The position numbers were made by a program, and so were the translations under genes. From Nannocystaceae bacterium (GTDB taxonomy: Bacteria > Myxococcota_A > Polyangia > Nannocystales > Nannocystaceae): a stretch of 34,252 nt of DNA. Where the stretch lies: assembly GCA_019694555.1 (NCBI GenBank), contig JAIBBS010000083.1, positions 1 through 34,252 of the forward strand. Reading direction: 5' to 3'. Shown here piece by piece: positions 1 to 10,726 of the stretch; within the stretch, counting starts at the first letter, position 1, and the number at the start of each line of letters is the position of its first letter. The notes beneath the pieces are model-generated. The model saw only the letters and a list, made by a program, of their open reading frames with translations. It was not told the origin of the DNA and did not search any database.

Positions 1-233
1 TCGAAGCGCGACGCCAGCTCCGGCGCACGGCGGCGCGCGGCCGCCAGCTGCGACGCGCGCGAGCCCGGCCACGCGCCGTGATCGCTCTGCCACACGTCAC
101 CGACGAGCACGACGCGGTCGTGGGACGCGACCAGCGTATCGAACCACCGCGCGAACGCACCGACCGCGTGGCCGAAGCCATCGCGGCCGGCGTGGACGCC
201 GATGTGCAGGTCGGAGATCGCGGCGAGCCGCAC
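1..233 (-). CDS. Metallophosphoesterase, calcineurin-like (partial, C-terminus beyond window)
   Basis: The first 77 codons of a calcineurin-like phosphoesterase run off the left edge. The N-terminus reads VRLAAISDLHIG, giving the family's first metal motif D-x-H (D8, H10). The second block, RVVLVGDVW (G45-D46), is the GD metal motif. Such enzymes hydrolyse phosphomono- or phosphodiesters with two metal ions; the substrate cannot be told here. I chose the GTG at 233 because it sits one residue before the first beta strand and because a TACCGT hexamer lies 9 nt upstream, the spacing seen at other starts in this window. The gene follows the lipoprotein gene by 29 nt and the Lhr helicase gene further upstream, all on the minus strand. 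It does not look like the ligase-associated phosphoesterase of DNA-damage clusters, so a joint role with Lhr is unproven. Confidence 0.8.
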   Translation of the reverse strand, partial: MRLAAISDLHIGVHAGRDGFGHAVGAFARWFDTLVASHDRVVLVGDVWQSDHGAWPGSRASQLAAARRRAPELASRF

Positions 234-262
234 GGTGCGGGCACGGTAGCGCGAAGCGCCGA

Positions 263-895
263 CTAGATCGCCGGCCAGGCGCAGCGCTGGGTCTGCTGCA
301 GATCCACGCACTCCATGCCGTCGGGACACTCGTCGCCGTTGGGGCAGTTGAGCGCGCACTGACCGAAGAAGTTCGAGCACGCGACCTCGGCGGTGCCGGT
401 GGCGCCGTCGGGACAACCCGACGCGTCCATGTCGCACGGCGCGGAGCACCAGTTCTGCCCGTCGGGCAGCACGGCACACTGCTCGCCCTCGACCTCGCAG
501 ACCGGGTTCTGCGGATCGGTGAGGTCGCAGGGCTGGTACACGCCCGCGCCACCACCACCCGAGGAGGAACCGCCGCCGCCGGAGGACGAACCGCCGCTGC
601 CCGACGCGGTCGCGTCGGTGGTGGTGGTCGCGTCGGTCGTGCCCGAGCTGTCGACCGCCGTCGTCATGGTCGCGGAGTCGGTCGCGTCGGTGGTCATCGT
701 GGTGCCCATCGTCGCGCTGTCGCTCATGCCGGTGGCGCTCATCGACGTCGCCGTCGTGCTCGTCAACGTCGCGGACGCGGTCGCGCTGGTCTCACCCGAC
801 GAGCCGCCGGTGCTGCTCGAGCTGTCACCGGTGTTGTCCGAGTCTTTTCCGCAGGCGAGCACCAAGGTCGTGAGCACGAGTGCATGCAGTCTCAT
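263..895 (-). CDS. Cys-rich lipoprotein with Ser/Thr/Gly linker
   Basis: This is a 210-residue predicted lipoprotein. The N-terminus MRLHALVLTTLVLACGKDS is a short lipoprotein signal ending in VLAC (lipidated C15). Residues from about 16 to 120 are a low-complexity linker of Ser, Thr, Gly, Ala, Met and Asp. The last 90 or so residues form a compact domain with many cysteines (for example CDLTDP, CEVEGEQC, CNFF-like and CPNGDECPDGMEC segments), probably disulfide-bonded in the periplasm or outside the cell. A GGAGG Shine-Dalgarno (904-908) lies 8 nt before the ATG at 895; the frame stays open further upstream, but that part has no signal sequence. A TACCGT -10-like box lies at 917-922. The architecture is common in myxobacterial secretomes; no function is recognised. 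Confidence 0.85.
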   Translation of the reverse strand: MRLHALVLTTLVLACGKDSDNTGDSSSSTGGSSGETSATASATLTSTTATSMSATGMSDSATMGTTMTTDATDSATMTTAVDSSGTTDATTTTDATASGSGGSSSGGGGSSSGGGGAGVYQPCDLTDPQNPVCEVEGEQCAVLPDGQNWCSAPCDMDASGCPDGATGTAEVACSNFFGQCALNCPNGDECPDGMECVDLQQTQRCAWPAI

Positions 896-1089
896 GGCAA
901 GTTCCTCCAGGATCGGACGGTAGCAAGGGATCGACGCCGCGTGCCAGTTCTCGCGCTTCGGCGCGGCGAGTCGCGAACCGCCTGGCTTCGATCCGACCGC
1001 AGGGCCTGCGCCCCGCGACGCCGCGAACGTCGTCACGACCACCAAAGCGCGAGCCGGCAGCGCGGAGTCGCGCGGGATCGCCACGGGCG

Positions 1090-5046
<3,957 letters not shown>

Positions 5047-5131
5047 CGCGGGCATCGTAGCGTCTGGGCCGAATGCGGCCCCGGCGCCTGTCGCCCCCGC
5101 GAAACCAGCTCACATCGTTGCGTTTCTTTGT

Positions 5132-5160
5132 TTGACCGACTGACCAGTCAGTGCTACCCC
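5132..5160 (+). promoter_or_regulatory. Sigma70-type promoter of the copper oxygenase gene
   Basis: The -35 hexamer TTGACC (5132-5137) and the -10 hexamer TACCCC (5155-5160) are separated by exactly 17 bp. The predicted transcript would start near 5167, leaving a leader of about 46 nt before the ATG at 5213, which has an AGGA Shine-Dalgarno (5204-5207). The -35 box matches consensus at 5 of 6 positions; the -10 box is weak because its final base is C. Confidence 0.55.
5139..5152. promoter_or_regulatory. Candidate repressor operator 1 (perfect inverted repeat)
   Basis: ACTGACCAGTCAGT is a perfect palindrome that lies entirely between the -35 and -10 boxes, the classic place for a repressor to block RNA polymerase. 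The TGACC/GGTCA-type half sites resemble operators of TetR-family repressors. No regulator gene lies in the immediate neighbourhood. Confidence 0.55.
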
Positions 5161-5165
5161 AATGT

Positions 5166-5175
5166 CGACCGGTCG
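5166..5175. promoter_or_regulatory. Candidate repressor operator 2 (palindrome)
   Basis: CGACCGGTCG is a perfect 10-bp palindrome 25 bp (centre to centre) downstream of operator 1. It shares the core GACC(A/G)GTC with it and lies at the predicted transcription start, so it may be a second site for the same protein. Confidence 0.4.
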
Positions 5176-5212
5176 GCCAGTTTGCGACCGGCGACGCCTC
5201 CTCAGGACCCCC

Positions 5213-6544
5213 ATGCCACGCCGCTTCCTGCTCCCCGCCGTCTCGCTCTTCACCCTGCCCCTGCTCGCATGTGCAGACCCCGGCGATGGGGACGACGACG
5301 CGACCCCGCGCGTCAGCTTCTACGAACACGCGCTGCCGATCCTCGAAGAGCACTGCTCGGGGTGCCATCAGGACGGCGGCATCGCGCCGTTCGCCACCGG
5401 CGACTATGCCACCGCGAAGCAGTGGGCCGCTGCGATCGTGGAGTCGGTGGAAAACCGCAGCATGCCGCCGTTCGGTGCCAACAACGACGGCAGCTGCAAC
5501 GAGTTCGTCGACGCGCGGTGGTTGTCCGACGACGAGATCGAGACCCTGCGCGCGTGGCTCGACGACGGTGCGGTCGAGGGCGATCCGCCGGAGCAGCCGA
5601 GCATGCCCAAGCAGCTGCCGACGCTCACCGGTGCCGGCATCGAAGAGCTCGAGACGCCGATGTACACGCCGGTGGCGCAGACCGAGCCCGGCGAGGAGTA
5701 CGAGGACTACCAGTGCTTCATCCTGCCCACCGGCGCCGACCACGATCGCTACATCGTCGGCTTCGAGGTGCTGCCGGGCAACGCCCGCACCGTGCACCAC
5801 GTGCTGGGCTTCCGCGTGAACCCCACGGTGTTCGACAACGCCAAGACCATGCAGGCGCTCGACGACGCCAGCCCCGACCAGCTGGGCTGGGACTGCTTCG
5901 GTGCCGCGGGCGACGGCGTGTTCGTCGACAGCGTGCCGGTCACCTGGGCGCCGGGCACCGGTGCCGTCCACTTCCCCCCCGGCACCGGCATCCCCATGCT
6001 CGCCGAGGACGTGCTGGTGGTGCAGGTCCACTACAACCTGCTCTCCGATCACGGCCCCGACTCGAGCAAGATCCGGGTGCAGTACGCCGACACCGTCGAG
6101 CGCCCCGCGGTGCAGACGCTGTGGGATCCGTTCTTGTACTCGAGCATCCTGGGCACCGGTGATCTGAGCCTGCCCCCGGGCCAGGAACACGCCAGCTACG
6201 CGTGGGACGAGCAGATCGCGACCATGACCAACCTGCCGGCCGGCACCGAGGTCGAGATCCACGGCCTGCTGCCGCACATGCACAAGCGTGGCCGCACGAT
6301 GTCGATCGAGCTCGAGCGCTTCGCCGACGGCGGCAGCGAGATGTCCTGCGCCGCCGACATCGACCGCTACGACTTCAACTGGCAGTCGGCGTACTACCTG
6401 AAGCAACCGCTGGTGGCCAACACCAGCCACCGCATCCACGTCGCGTGCGACTGGGACACCCGCGAGGACACCGCGCCGGTGCTGCCGGGCTTCTCGACCG
6501 CCAACGAGATGTGCCTGGTCGGGGTCTACGTCGTGCCGCGCTGA
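5213..6544 (+). CDS. Copper type II ascorbate-dependent monooxygenase-like lipoprotein with N-terminal heme-type motif
   Basis: This 443-residue exported protein resembles the peptidylglycine monooxygenase/dopamine beta-hydroxylase fold. All six expected copper ligands appear in family order: HH (195-196) and H273 in VHYN for the first copper, then PHMH (H355, H357) and M433 in NEMC for the second. The signal sequence ends in LLAC (C20), so it is probably a lipoprotein. Near the N-terminus, CSGCH (48-52) followed by MPPFG is a c-type cytochrome-like segment, seen fused to this domain in other environmental bacteria. The substrate is unknown. The ATG at 5213 is preferred over 5162 because it is followed directly by the signal peptide and preceded by AGGA. 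The esterase gene follows after 55 nt. Confidence 0.87.
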   Translation: MPRRFLLPAVSLFTLPLLACADPGDGDDDATPRVSFYEHALPILEEHCSGCHQDGGIAPFATGDYATAKQWAAAIVESVENRSMPPFGANNDGSCNEFVDARWLSDDEIETLRAWLDDGAVEGDPPEQPSMPKQLPTLTGAGIEELETPMYTPVAQTEPGEEYEDYQCFILPTGADHDRYIVGFEVLPGNARTVHHVLGFRVNPTVFDNAKTMQALDDASPDQLGWDCFGAAGDGVFVDSVPVTWAPGTGAVHFPPGTGIPMLAEDVLVVQVHYNLLSDHGPDSSKIRVQYADTVERPAVQTLWDPFLYSSILGTGDLSLPPGQEHASYAWDEQIATMTNLPAGTEVEIHGLLPHMHKRGRTMSIELERFADGGSEMSCAADIDRYDFNWQSAYYLKQPLVANTSHRIHVACDWDTREDTAPVLPGFSTANEMCLVGVYVVPR

Positions 6545-6585
6545 CCGGCGCGTGCGCCGTGGGCCGGCCCCGGGGCGGCATCGCG

Positions 6586-6591
6586 TATGCT
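6586..6591 (+). promoter_or_regulatory. -10-like box for a leaderless start
   Basis: TATGCT ends 8 nt before the esterase ATG at 6600. There is no Shine-Dalgarno sequence between them, so the transcript probably begins at or next to the start codon. Confidence 0.45.
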
Positions 6592-6599
6592 CGTACGCG

Positions 6600-7523
6600 A
6601 TGCGACCCCTGGTGCTGATCGCCGCGTGCGCGCTGGCCTGCGATCGTCCGCCGACGACCTCCCCCGCGACCGCGGCACCGACCGCGAGCGCGCCGCAGAC
6701 GGCAGCCGACGCGCCGGCGTCGCAACCCGACGTCGCGACCGTGCCGGTCCGTGCGGATCACCCCCGCGCGGAGGGCTGCGAGCTCGCGGCGGGTGACGTC
6801 GAGCTCGACCTCGAGGTCGGCGCGCTGCGACGGCACGTGCTGCTGCGCGTCGGCGAGTCGCTCGCCTCACCGCCGCCGGTGGTGTTCGCGTGGCACGGCT
6901 TCGGCGACAGCCCGTGGTCGGCGAAGCGCTCGCTCGAGGGCGTGGCCGCGTGGCGCGACGGCATCATCGTCGCGCCCCAGGGCGCGCCGCGAACCTTCGA
7001 GCAGTTCGGCGCGACGCCGCGCGCGGGCTGGCAGGTCCACCAGGGCGAGCTCGGCGATCGCGATCTCGCGTTGTTCGACGCGATCGTCGCGGAGCTCGAC
7101 CGCCGCGGTTGCCTCGACCGCGATCGCGTGTACAGCACCGGCTTCTCCAACGGCGGCTTCTTCACCAACGTGCTGGCGTGCCACCGCGCCGACGTGCTCG
7201 CGGCCGCGGCCCCGACCGGCGGCGGCGGCCCCTTCACCGGCTGCGACGACACGCGGGTGCCGATCCTCGTGACCCACGGGCACAACGACACCGTGGTGCC
7301 GTTCGCCTCGGCGCAGAAGTCGATCGCGATCTGGACCGCACACAACGGCTGCAACGCAGGCACGCAGGCGCCCAAGGACGGCTGCATCGACGCCAAGGGC
7401 TGCCGCGAGGACAGCCCGGTCCGCGTCTGTGCGTTCGGCATCGATCACGTGTGGCCCGCGGGTCAGTCCGAGCGCGTGACCGAGTTCCTCCGCGGCTTCC
7501 GCAAGCCTCGCGCGCCGAAATGA
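6600..7523 (+). CDS. Lipid-anchored alpha/beta-hydrolase, PHB depolymerase / LpqC-type esterase
   Basis: A 307-residue exported serine hydrolase of the family that holds polyhydroxybutyrate depolymerases, feruloyl esterases and LpqC. The first 14 residues (MRPLVLIAACALAC) form a lipoprotein signal, followed by an Ala/Pro/Thr linker to about residue 50. The catalytic triad can be read directly: nucleophile S183 in GFSNG, D230 in HGHNDTVVPF and H283 in DHVWPAG. The oxyanion-hole strand is VVFAWHGFGD (94-103). It probably cleaves ester bonds of polymers or cell-wall esters in the periplasm or at the cell surface. Substrate specificity cannot be read from the sequence. Start chosen at the signal peptide; an upstream in-frame ATG at 6552 would spoil it. 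Confidence 0.85.
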   Translation: MRPLVLIAACALACDRPPTTSPATAAPTASAPQTAADAPASQPDVATVPVRADHPRAEGCELAAGDVELDLEVGALRRHVLLRVGESLASPPPVVFAWHGFGDSPWSAKRSLEGVAAWRDGIIVAPQGAPRTFEQFGATPRAGWQVHQGELGDRDLALFDAIVAELDRRGCLDRDRVYSTGFSNGGFFTNVLACHRADVLAAAAPTGGGGPFTGCDDTRVPILVTHGHNDTVVPFASAQKSIAIWTAHNGCNAGTQAPKDGCIDAKGCREDSPVRVCAFGIDHVWPAGQSERVTEFLRGFRKPRAPK

Positions 7524-7527
7524 CGAA

Positions 7528-7555
7528 GGGACCCGCAGGCACGCCTGCGGATCCC
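7528..7555. terminator. Bidirectional hairpin between convergent genes
   Basis: A 12-13 bp stem with one mismatch (GGGACCCGCAGGC against GCCTGCGGATCCC) lies between the stop codons of two convergent genes. There is no long T-tract. Confidence 0.65.
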
Positions 7556-7581
7556 TCCCGAAGCCTCACGAAGCGCGCGGC

Positions 7582-8076
7582 TCAGCCGTCGGTGTCGCCG
7601 TCGCCCTCGCCCTCGTTGTCGTCACCCTCGGTGTCGCCCTCGCCACCGCCGCCGCCGTCGCCGTCGTCGGTGTCGCCCTCGCCCTCGTTGTCGTCACCCT
7701 CGGTGTCGCCGTCGCCCTCGCCCTCGTCGTCGTCACCCTCGGTGTCGCCGTCGTCGTCGTCGTCGTCACCCTCGGTGTCGCCGTCGTCGTCGTCGTCACC
7801 CTCGGTGTCGCCGTCGTCGTCGTCATCGTCGTCGTCACCCTCGGTGTCGCCGTCGTCGTCGTCGTCGCCCTCGGTGTCGTCGTCGTCACCCTCGTTCTCG
7901 TCCTCGTCCTCGTCCTCGCCGTCGGTGTCGCTGTCGTCGTCGTCGACATCGCCGTCGCGGCTCGAGCTGCCGTCACCGCCGATGACGTCGCAGCCGGGCA
8001 GGCCCAGGCCGAGCAGCGCGGCAACGCCGAGGATGCGGGTGATCGAGAATGCGTCGGAGTGCTTGGAGAGCTTCAT
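7582..8076 (-). CDS. Lipoprotein with poly-acidic Asp/Glu/Gly/Thr repeat
   Basis: A 164-residue predicted lipoprotein whose mature part is almost only Asp, Glu, Gly and Thr. The signal MKLSKHSDAFSITRILGV to LPGC places the lipid on C29. From about residue 36 to the end the chain repeats units of the form GDTEGDDDDD, with variants containing NEGEGD, and has no hydrophobic residues to form a core. Such a chain would be disordered and could bind Ca2+ or other cations, or act as a spacer; it is not a clean calcium-binding repeat such as RTX or thrombospondin type 3. The ATG at 8076 was chosen because the signal peptide starts there (AGGA lies 9 nt upstream); the frame stays open to 8292. The gene is convergent with the esterase gene. 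Confidence 0.75.
   Translation of the reverse strand: MKLSKHSDAFSITRILGVAALLGLGLPGCDVIGGDGSSSRDGDVDDDDSDTDGEDEDEDENEGDDDDTEGDDDDDGDTEGDDDDDDDDGDTEGDDDDDGDTEGDDDDDDGDTEGDDDEGEGDGDTEGDDNEGEGDTDDGDGGGGGEGDTEGDDNEGEGDGDTDG
7585..7960. repeat. In-frame GTC/CGTCGTC-rich repeat coding for the acidic tail
   Basis: On the plus strand the DNA alternates CCCTCGGTGTCGCC with runs of GTC triplets. Most copies keep the 3-base frame and differ in the number of GTC triplets, as expected for slippage-driven length change. Confidence 0.75.
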
Positions 8077-8316
8077 GGTCGGGTGTCCTGGTCGCGGGGC
8101 GGCGCCGTCCAGCCGGCGCGAGCGCTTGCGCCCACACCGATGCACCGCGGCCGACACGATTACAGGCCCACGCCACGATTTTTCGGATCGATCGTGTTGC
8201 GAGGTATCCGAGGTCGGCCACCTCACGCTGCGATCCGCGCGGCGACGCGCGCGCGAAGCACGACGCGCGCGGCACGTCGCGCGCGTAGGCACGCCAACAC
8301 GTCGGGCACCCCGCCG

Positions 8317-9144
8317 CTACCACCGCCGGCGGCGGCGCAGCGGCACCAACACGAGCAGCGCCAGCGTCCACGCGCCGGCCGCACCGTCGATCGAGCATCC
8401 CGACTTCTGCGCGACGTCGTCGTCGGCCTTCTCGCCGGCGCCGTCGTTGCCGTCCTGGTCGGACTCGCCGCCCGCAGGCTCGCCGCCGCCATCGCCGTAG
8501 CACGCGTCGGCTTCGTCGAGGACACAGCCGTCGACCGCGAGCGCGAGCACGCACGCGCGCACGTCGGCGGCGCCCTCGTCGTCGAAGCCGTCGCAGCACT
8601 CACCGACCAGGCCGATGTCGGAGCTCGGACCGTCCTCGCCGCACGCCGCCGCGATCTCCTCTTGCTTGTCGACGTAGGCCTGGCACTGCGTGAGCACGTC
8701 GCCGGTGCAGCTGGCCGGCAACGTCGGCACTTCGGTGCCGCAGTTGTCGACCAGCGCCGTGGTGCACGTCATCGCGAGCGCGGCGTCGTCGAGCTGTGGC
8801 GGCGGGTTGTCGGGGTCGAACCCGTCGGACCAGCCGGCGCCGAGCCCGTCGGCGCACTCGCAGGTGCCGCTGCCGTTCTCGACCCAGCACGCCCCCGCCG
8901 GGTTGCGGCACACGACGCCCTCGAGCTTGCAGAAGCCGCCGCTGCACACCGCGTCGTGGTCGCAATCCGCGTCGGCCATGCACGATGCCGGCGCCGGCTC
9001 GACCGCGGCACACGCCCCGTCCTGGCAAGTCTGCGCCCCCGTGCACTCCGTGTCGCGCAAGCACGCCTCCCCAGCGGCGTGCGCGGCGGCCGGAGCCGCC
9101 CACGCACACACACCGGCCACCCACGCTCGCATCGCCCAGCCCAT
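8317..9144 (-). CDS. Secreted Cys-rich protein with MYXO-CTERM-type sorting tail
   Basis: A 275-residue exported protein. It begins with a signal peptide (MGWAMRAWVAGVCAW, cleavage probably after AHA near residue 23). It continues with EGF/disulfide-like Cys pairs (CLRDTECTGAQTC, CMADADCDHDAVC, CSGGFC) and ends in SGCSIDGAAGAW, a hydrophobic stretch, and RRRRRW. That ending (Gly-Cys, one transmembrane helix, Arg cluster) is the MYXO-CTERM signal, which in myxobacteria directs C-terminal processing and surface anchoring. A Gly/Asp/Glu-rich spacer precedes it. In-frame ATGs at 9168 and 9177 exist; 9144 is preferred because TACGGT (9153-9158) sits 8 nt upstream and the signal peptide is then of normal length. 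Confidence 0.82.
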   Translation of the reverse strand: MGWAMRAWVAGVCAWAAPAAAHAAGEACLRDTECTGAQTCQDGACAAVEPAPASCMADADCDHDAVCSGGFCKLEGVVCRNPAGACWVENGSGTCECADGLGAGWSDGFDPDNPPPQLDDAALAMTCTTALVDNCGTEVPTLPASCTGDVLTQCQAYVDKQEEIAAACGEDGPSSDIGLVGECCDGFDDEGAADVRACVLALAVDGCVLDEADACYGDGGGEPAGGESDQDGNDGAGEKADDDVAQKSGCSIDGAAGAWTLALLVLVPLRRRRRW

Positions 9145-9152
9145 CGCAGTGC

Positions 9153-9158
9153 ACCGTA
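9153..9158 (-). promoter_or_regulatory. -10-like box for a leaderless start
   Basis: On the minus strand TACGGT ends 8 nt before the ATG at 9144 with no Shine-Dalgarno between. The same hexamer occurs before the HMG-CoA synthase gene and before the gene at 20561. Confidence 0.45.
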
Positions 9159-9309
9159 GCATGTCCATCGCCACCATCCGTGCGGGGTAGTGCCCGTGCG
9201 GGCCGCCACGATCACGCGATGTCGATCGTCGTGACCGCAGCCGCTGCGCGGCGTCGCCCGGGCGCCGCGCACGTCGCCGTCGCGGCGGTGCGACCCGCTC
9301 GCGCCGCGA

Positions 9310-9696
9310 TCACGCCACGCCGGCGAGCGACGCGACGAGCACCGCCGTGAACACGAACATCGCCGCGAACCACAGTCGATGTCCTCGCCATGGCCGGATC
9401 GGCGGCATCGTCGGTGCGCCGCGACGCGCCAGCGTGCGCCCGATCGCGAGCCGCGTGTCGCACAGCAGCTGCTGCAGGACGTCGTCCGCGTCGCGCCGCG
9501 TGGTGTCGCGGAACCGGGACAACGGGATCACGTTGTCGGGCATCGCCGCTGCGGGCGGCCGCCACCCCAGCGCCTGGGCCCGCTGCAGCATCGCCTCGAA
9601 GTCCCGCGCCGCCCGTCGCGTCGCGAGCGGGACCGCCCCGCGGACGCTCTTGGCCAGAGCGTCCAGCGGGGCGGTGTGAGTGCAGTCCAAGGACAT
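9310..9696 (-). CDS. Small membrane protein of unknown function
   Basis: A 128-residue product that I do not recognise. It begins MSLDCTHTAPLDALAKSVRG, is mostly charged and helical (RAARDFEAMLQRAQALGW, DADDVLQQLLCDTRLAIGRTL), and ends in one hydrophobic helix (LWFAAMFVFTAVLVASL, about residues 107-125), so it is probably a tail-anchored inner-membrane protein with its bulk in the cytoplasm. No clear Shine-Dalgarno is seen before 9696, and the frame also stays open to 9768, so the start is uncertain. It lies in the same direction as the MYXO-CTERM gene, 165 nt upstream of it. Confidence 0.55.
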   Translation of the reverse strand: MSLDCTHTAPLDALAKSVRGAVPLATRRAARDFEAMLQRAQALGWRPPAAAMPDNVIPLSRFRDTTRRDADDVLQQLLCDTRLAIGRTLARRGAPTMPPIRPWRGHRLWFAAMFVFTAVLVASLAGVA

Positions 9697-10018
9697 GACG
9701 CGAAGCCGGGGCGGGGGGCCCCGATGGTTGGGGGACCGATCTGTGGGATGCGCGAGCGCGCCGCCCATTACGCGGGTTTCAGCGCGGCGAGGTGTCGCCC
9801 GTGGCCCTGGCGTCCGGCCGGCTTGGGTCGTGCGCCGTCATCCCGTGAGACCGGGTTCCCGCAGGCGACGTCGGGGACCGCACGTCGCCCCGGCGCGACC
9901 CGATTCGTTCCTGGCGCTTGAGTTGTGGCAGCTTCCGGTGCGGCAATGCGACGTTTTCGTGCGCAGGGCCTTGGGCAGGGATGACCCCGCGGACCGCGGG
10001 ACCAGGGAGAACGCTTCG
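9697..10018. other. Intergenic region with GC hairpin before a lipoprotein gene
   Basis: No convincing gene is seen in these 322 bases, which separate two divergent genes and must hold both promoters. CCCGCGG-A-CCGCGGG (9986-10000) is a perfect 7-bp inverted repeat just before the AGGGAGA Shine-Dalgarno (10004-10010) of the next gene and could affect its translation. No clear -35/-10 pair was found. Confidence 0.4.
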
Positions 10019-10696
10019 ATGAACCACACGCTTGTTTCCATCTTCGGTGCCCCCGCGCTCCTCGCATTCGCACTCGCCGGTTGCGCGACCGAGGGCGACG
10101 ACGACACCGGCGGCTCGGGCACGATCACCACCACGATCGGCTCGAGCGCCAGCGCCAGCGCCAGCGACAGCGGCGGCGACAGCTCGGGCGGCGACAGCTC
10201 GGGCAGCGCCAGCGCCAGCGCCAGCGCCTCGGCCTCCGCCTCGGCCACCATGACCACCGACGCGTCGAGCGATGGCGGTGGCAGCAGCTCGGGCGGCTCG
10301 GCCTGCACCCCGCAGGACGAGTGCATGGACGACTCGATGTGCAACGGCGGCAGCTGCATCGAGTGCGTGTGCATCGGCGGCGGCGAGACCGGCGCGACCA
10401 TGAGCGACTACGGCGCGTGTGACATGTGCGCGATGGGCGAGACGCCGATCGGCATCATGGGCCTCGACGGGTTCTGCTTCTGCGCGCCCGGCTGCGACGG
10501 TGCGATGTCCGAGTGCCCCGCGCCCAGCTCCGGCGGCGGCACGGCGGTCTGCGGCCTGGGCATGGACGCGATGAACCCCACGCTGTGCGTGGTGCTGTGC
10601 ATGGACGACACGATGTGCCCCAGCGGTGCGACGTGCGAGGAGCTGATGACGCCGCAGGGCACCGTCGGCCTGTGCACGCACCCGGCACCGATGTGA
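10019..10696 (+). CDS. Cys-rich lipoprotein with Ser-Ala repeat linker
   Basis: A 225-residue predicted lipoprotein. The signal MNHTLVSIFGAPALLAFALAGC gives an excellent LAGC lipobox (C22). Residues about 23-95 are a linker dominated by Ser-Ala dipeptides and Gly-Asp-Ser runs, encoded by AGCGCC repeats. The remaining 130 residues carry many Cys and Met (CTPQDECMDDSMC, CIECVC, CDMCAMGE, CFCAPGC, CVVLCMDDTMC) and are probably a disulfide-bonded extracellular domain. The high Met plus Cys content could bind metal, but that is inference. AGGGAGA lies 8 nt before the ATG. Same architecture as the product of 263-895, with little visible similarity outside the layout. Confidence 0.82.
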   Translation: MNHTLVSIFGAPALLAFALAGCATEGDDDTGGSGTITTTIGSSASASASDSGGDSSGGDSSGSASASASASASASATMTTDASSDGGGSSSGGSACTPQDECMDDSMCNGGSCIECVCIGGGETGATMSDYGACDMCAMGETPIGIMGLDGFCFCAPGCDGAMSECPAPSSGGGTAVCGLGMDAMNPTLCVVLCMDDTMCPSGATCEELMTPQGTVGLCTHPAPM

Positions 10697-10715
10697 CGCG
10701 TCGCGTCGGCGCGTC
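10695..10715. terminator. Weak hairpin between convergent genes
   Basis: GACGCG and CGCGTC form a 6-bp stem with a 9-nt loop in the 30-nt gap between the lipoprotein gene and the kinase gene. It is short and has no T-tract. Confidence 0.3.
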
Positions 10716-10726
10716 GAGCCGTGGCC

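Noticed and set aside
7585..7960. Non-coding microsatellite
   Set aside because: The repeat keeps a 3-base frame behind a good lipoprotein signal, so it codes for protein.
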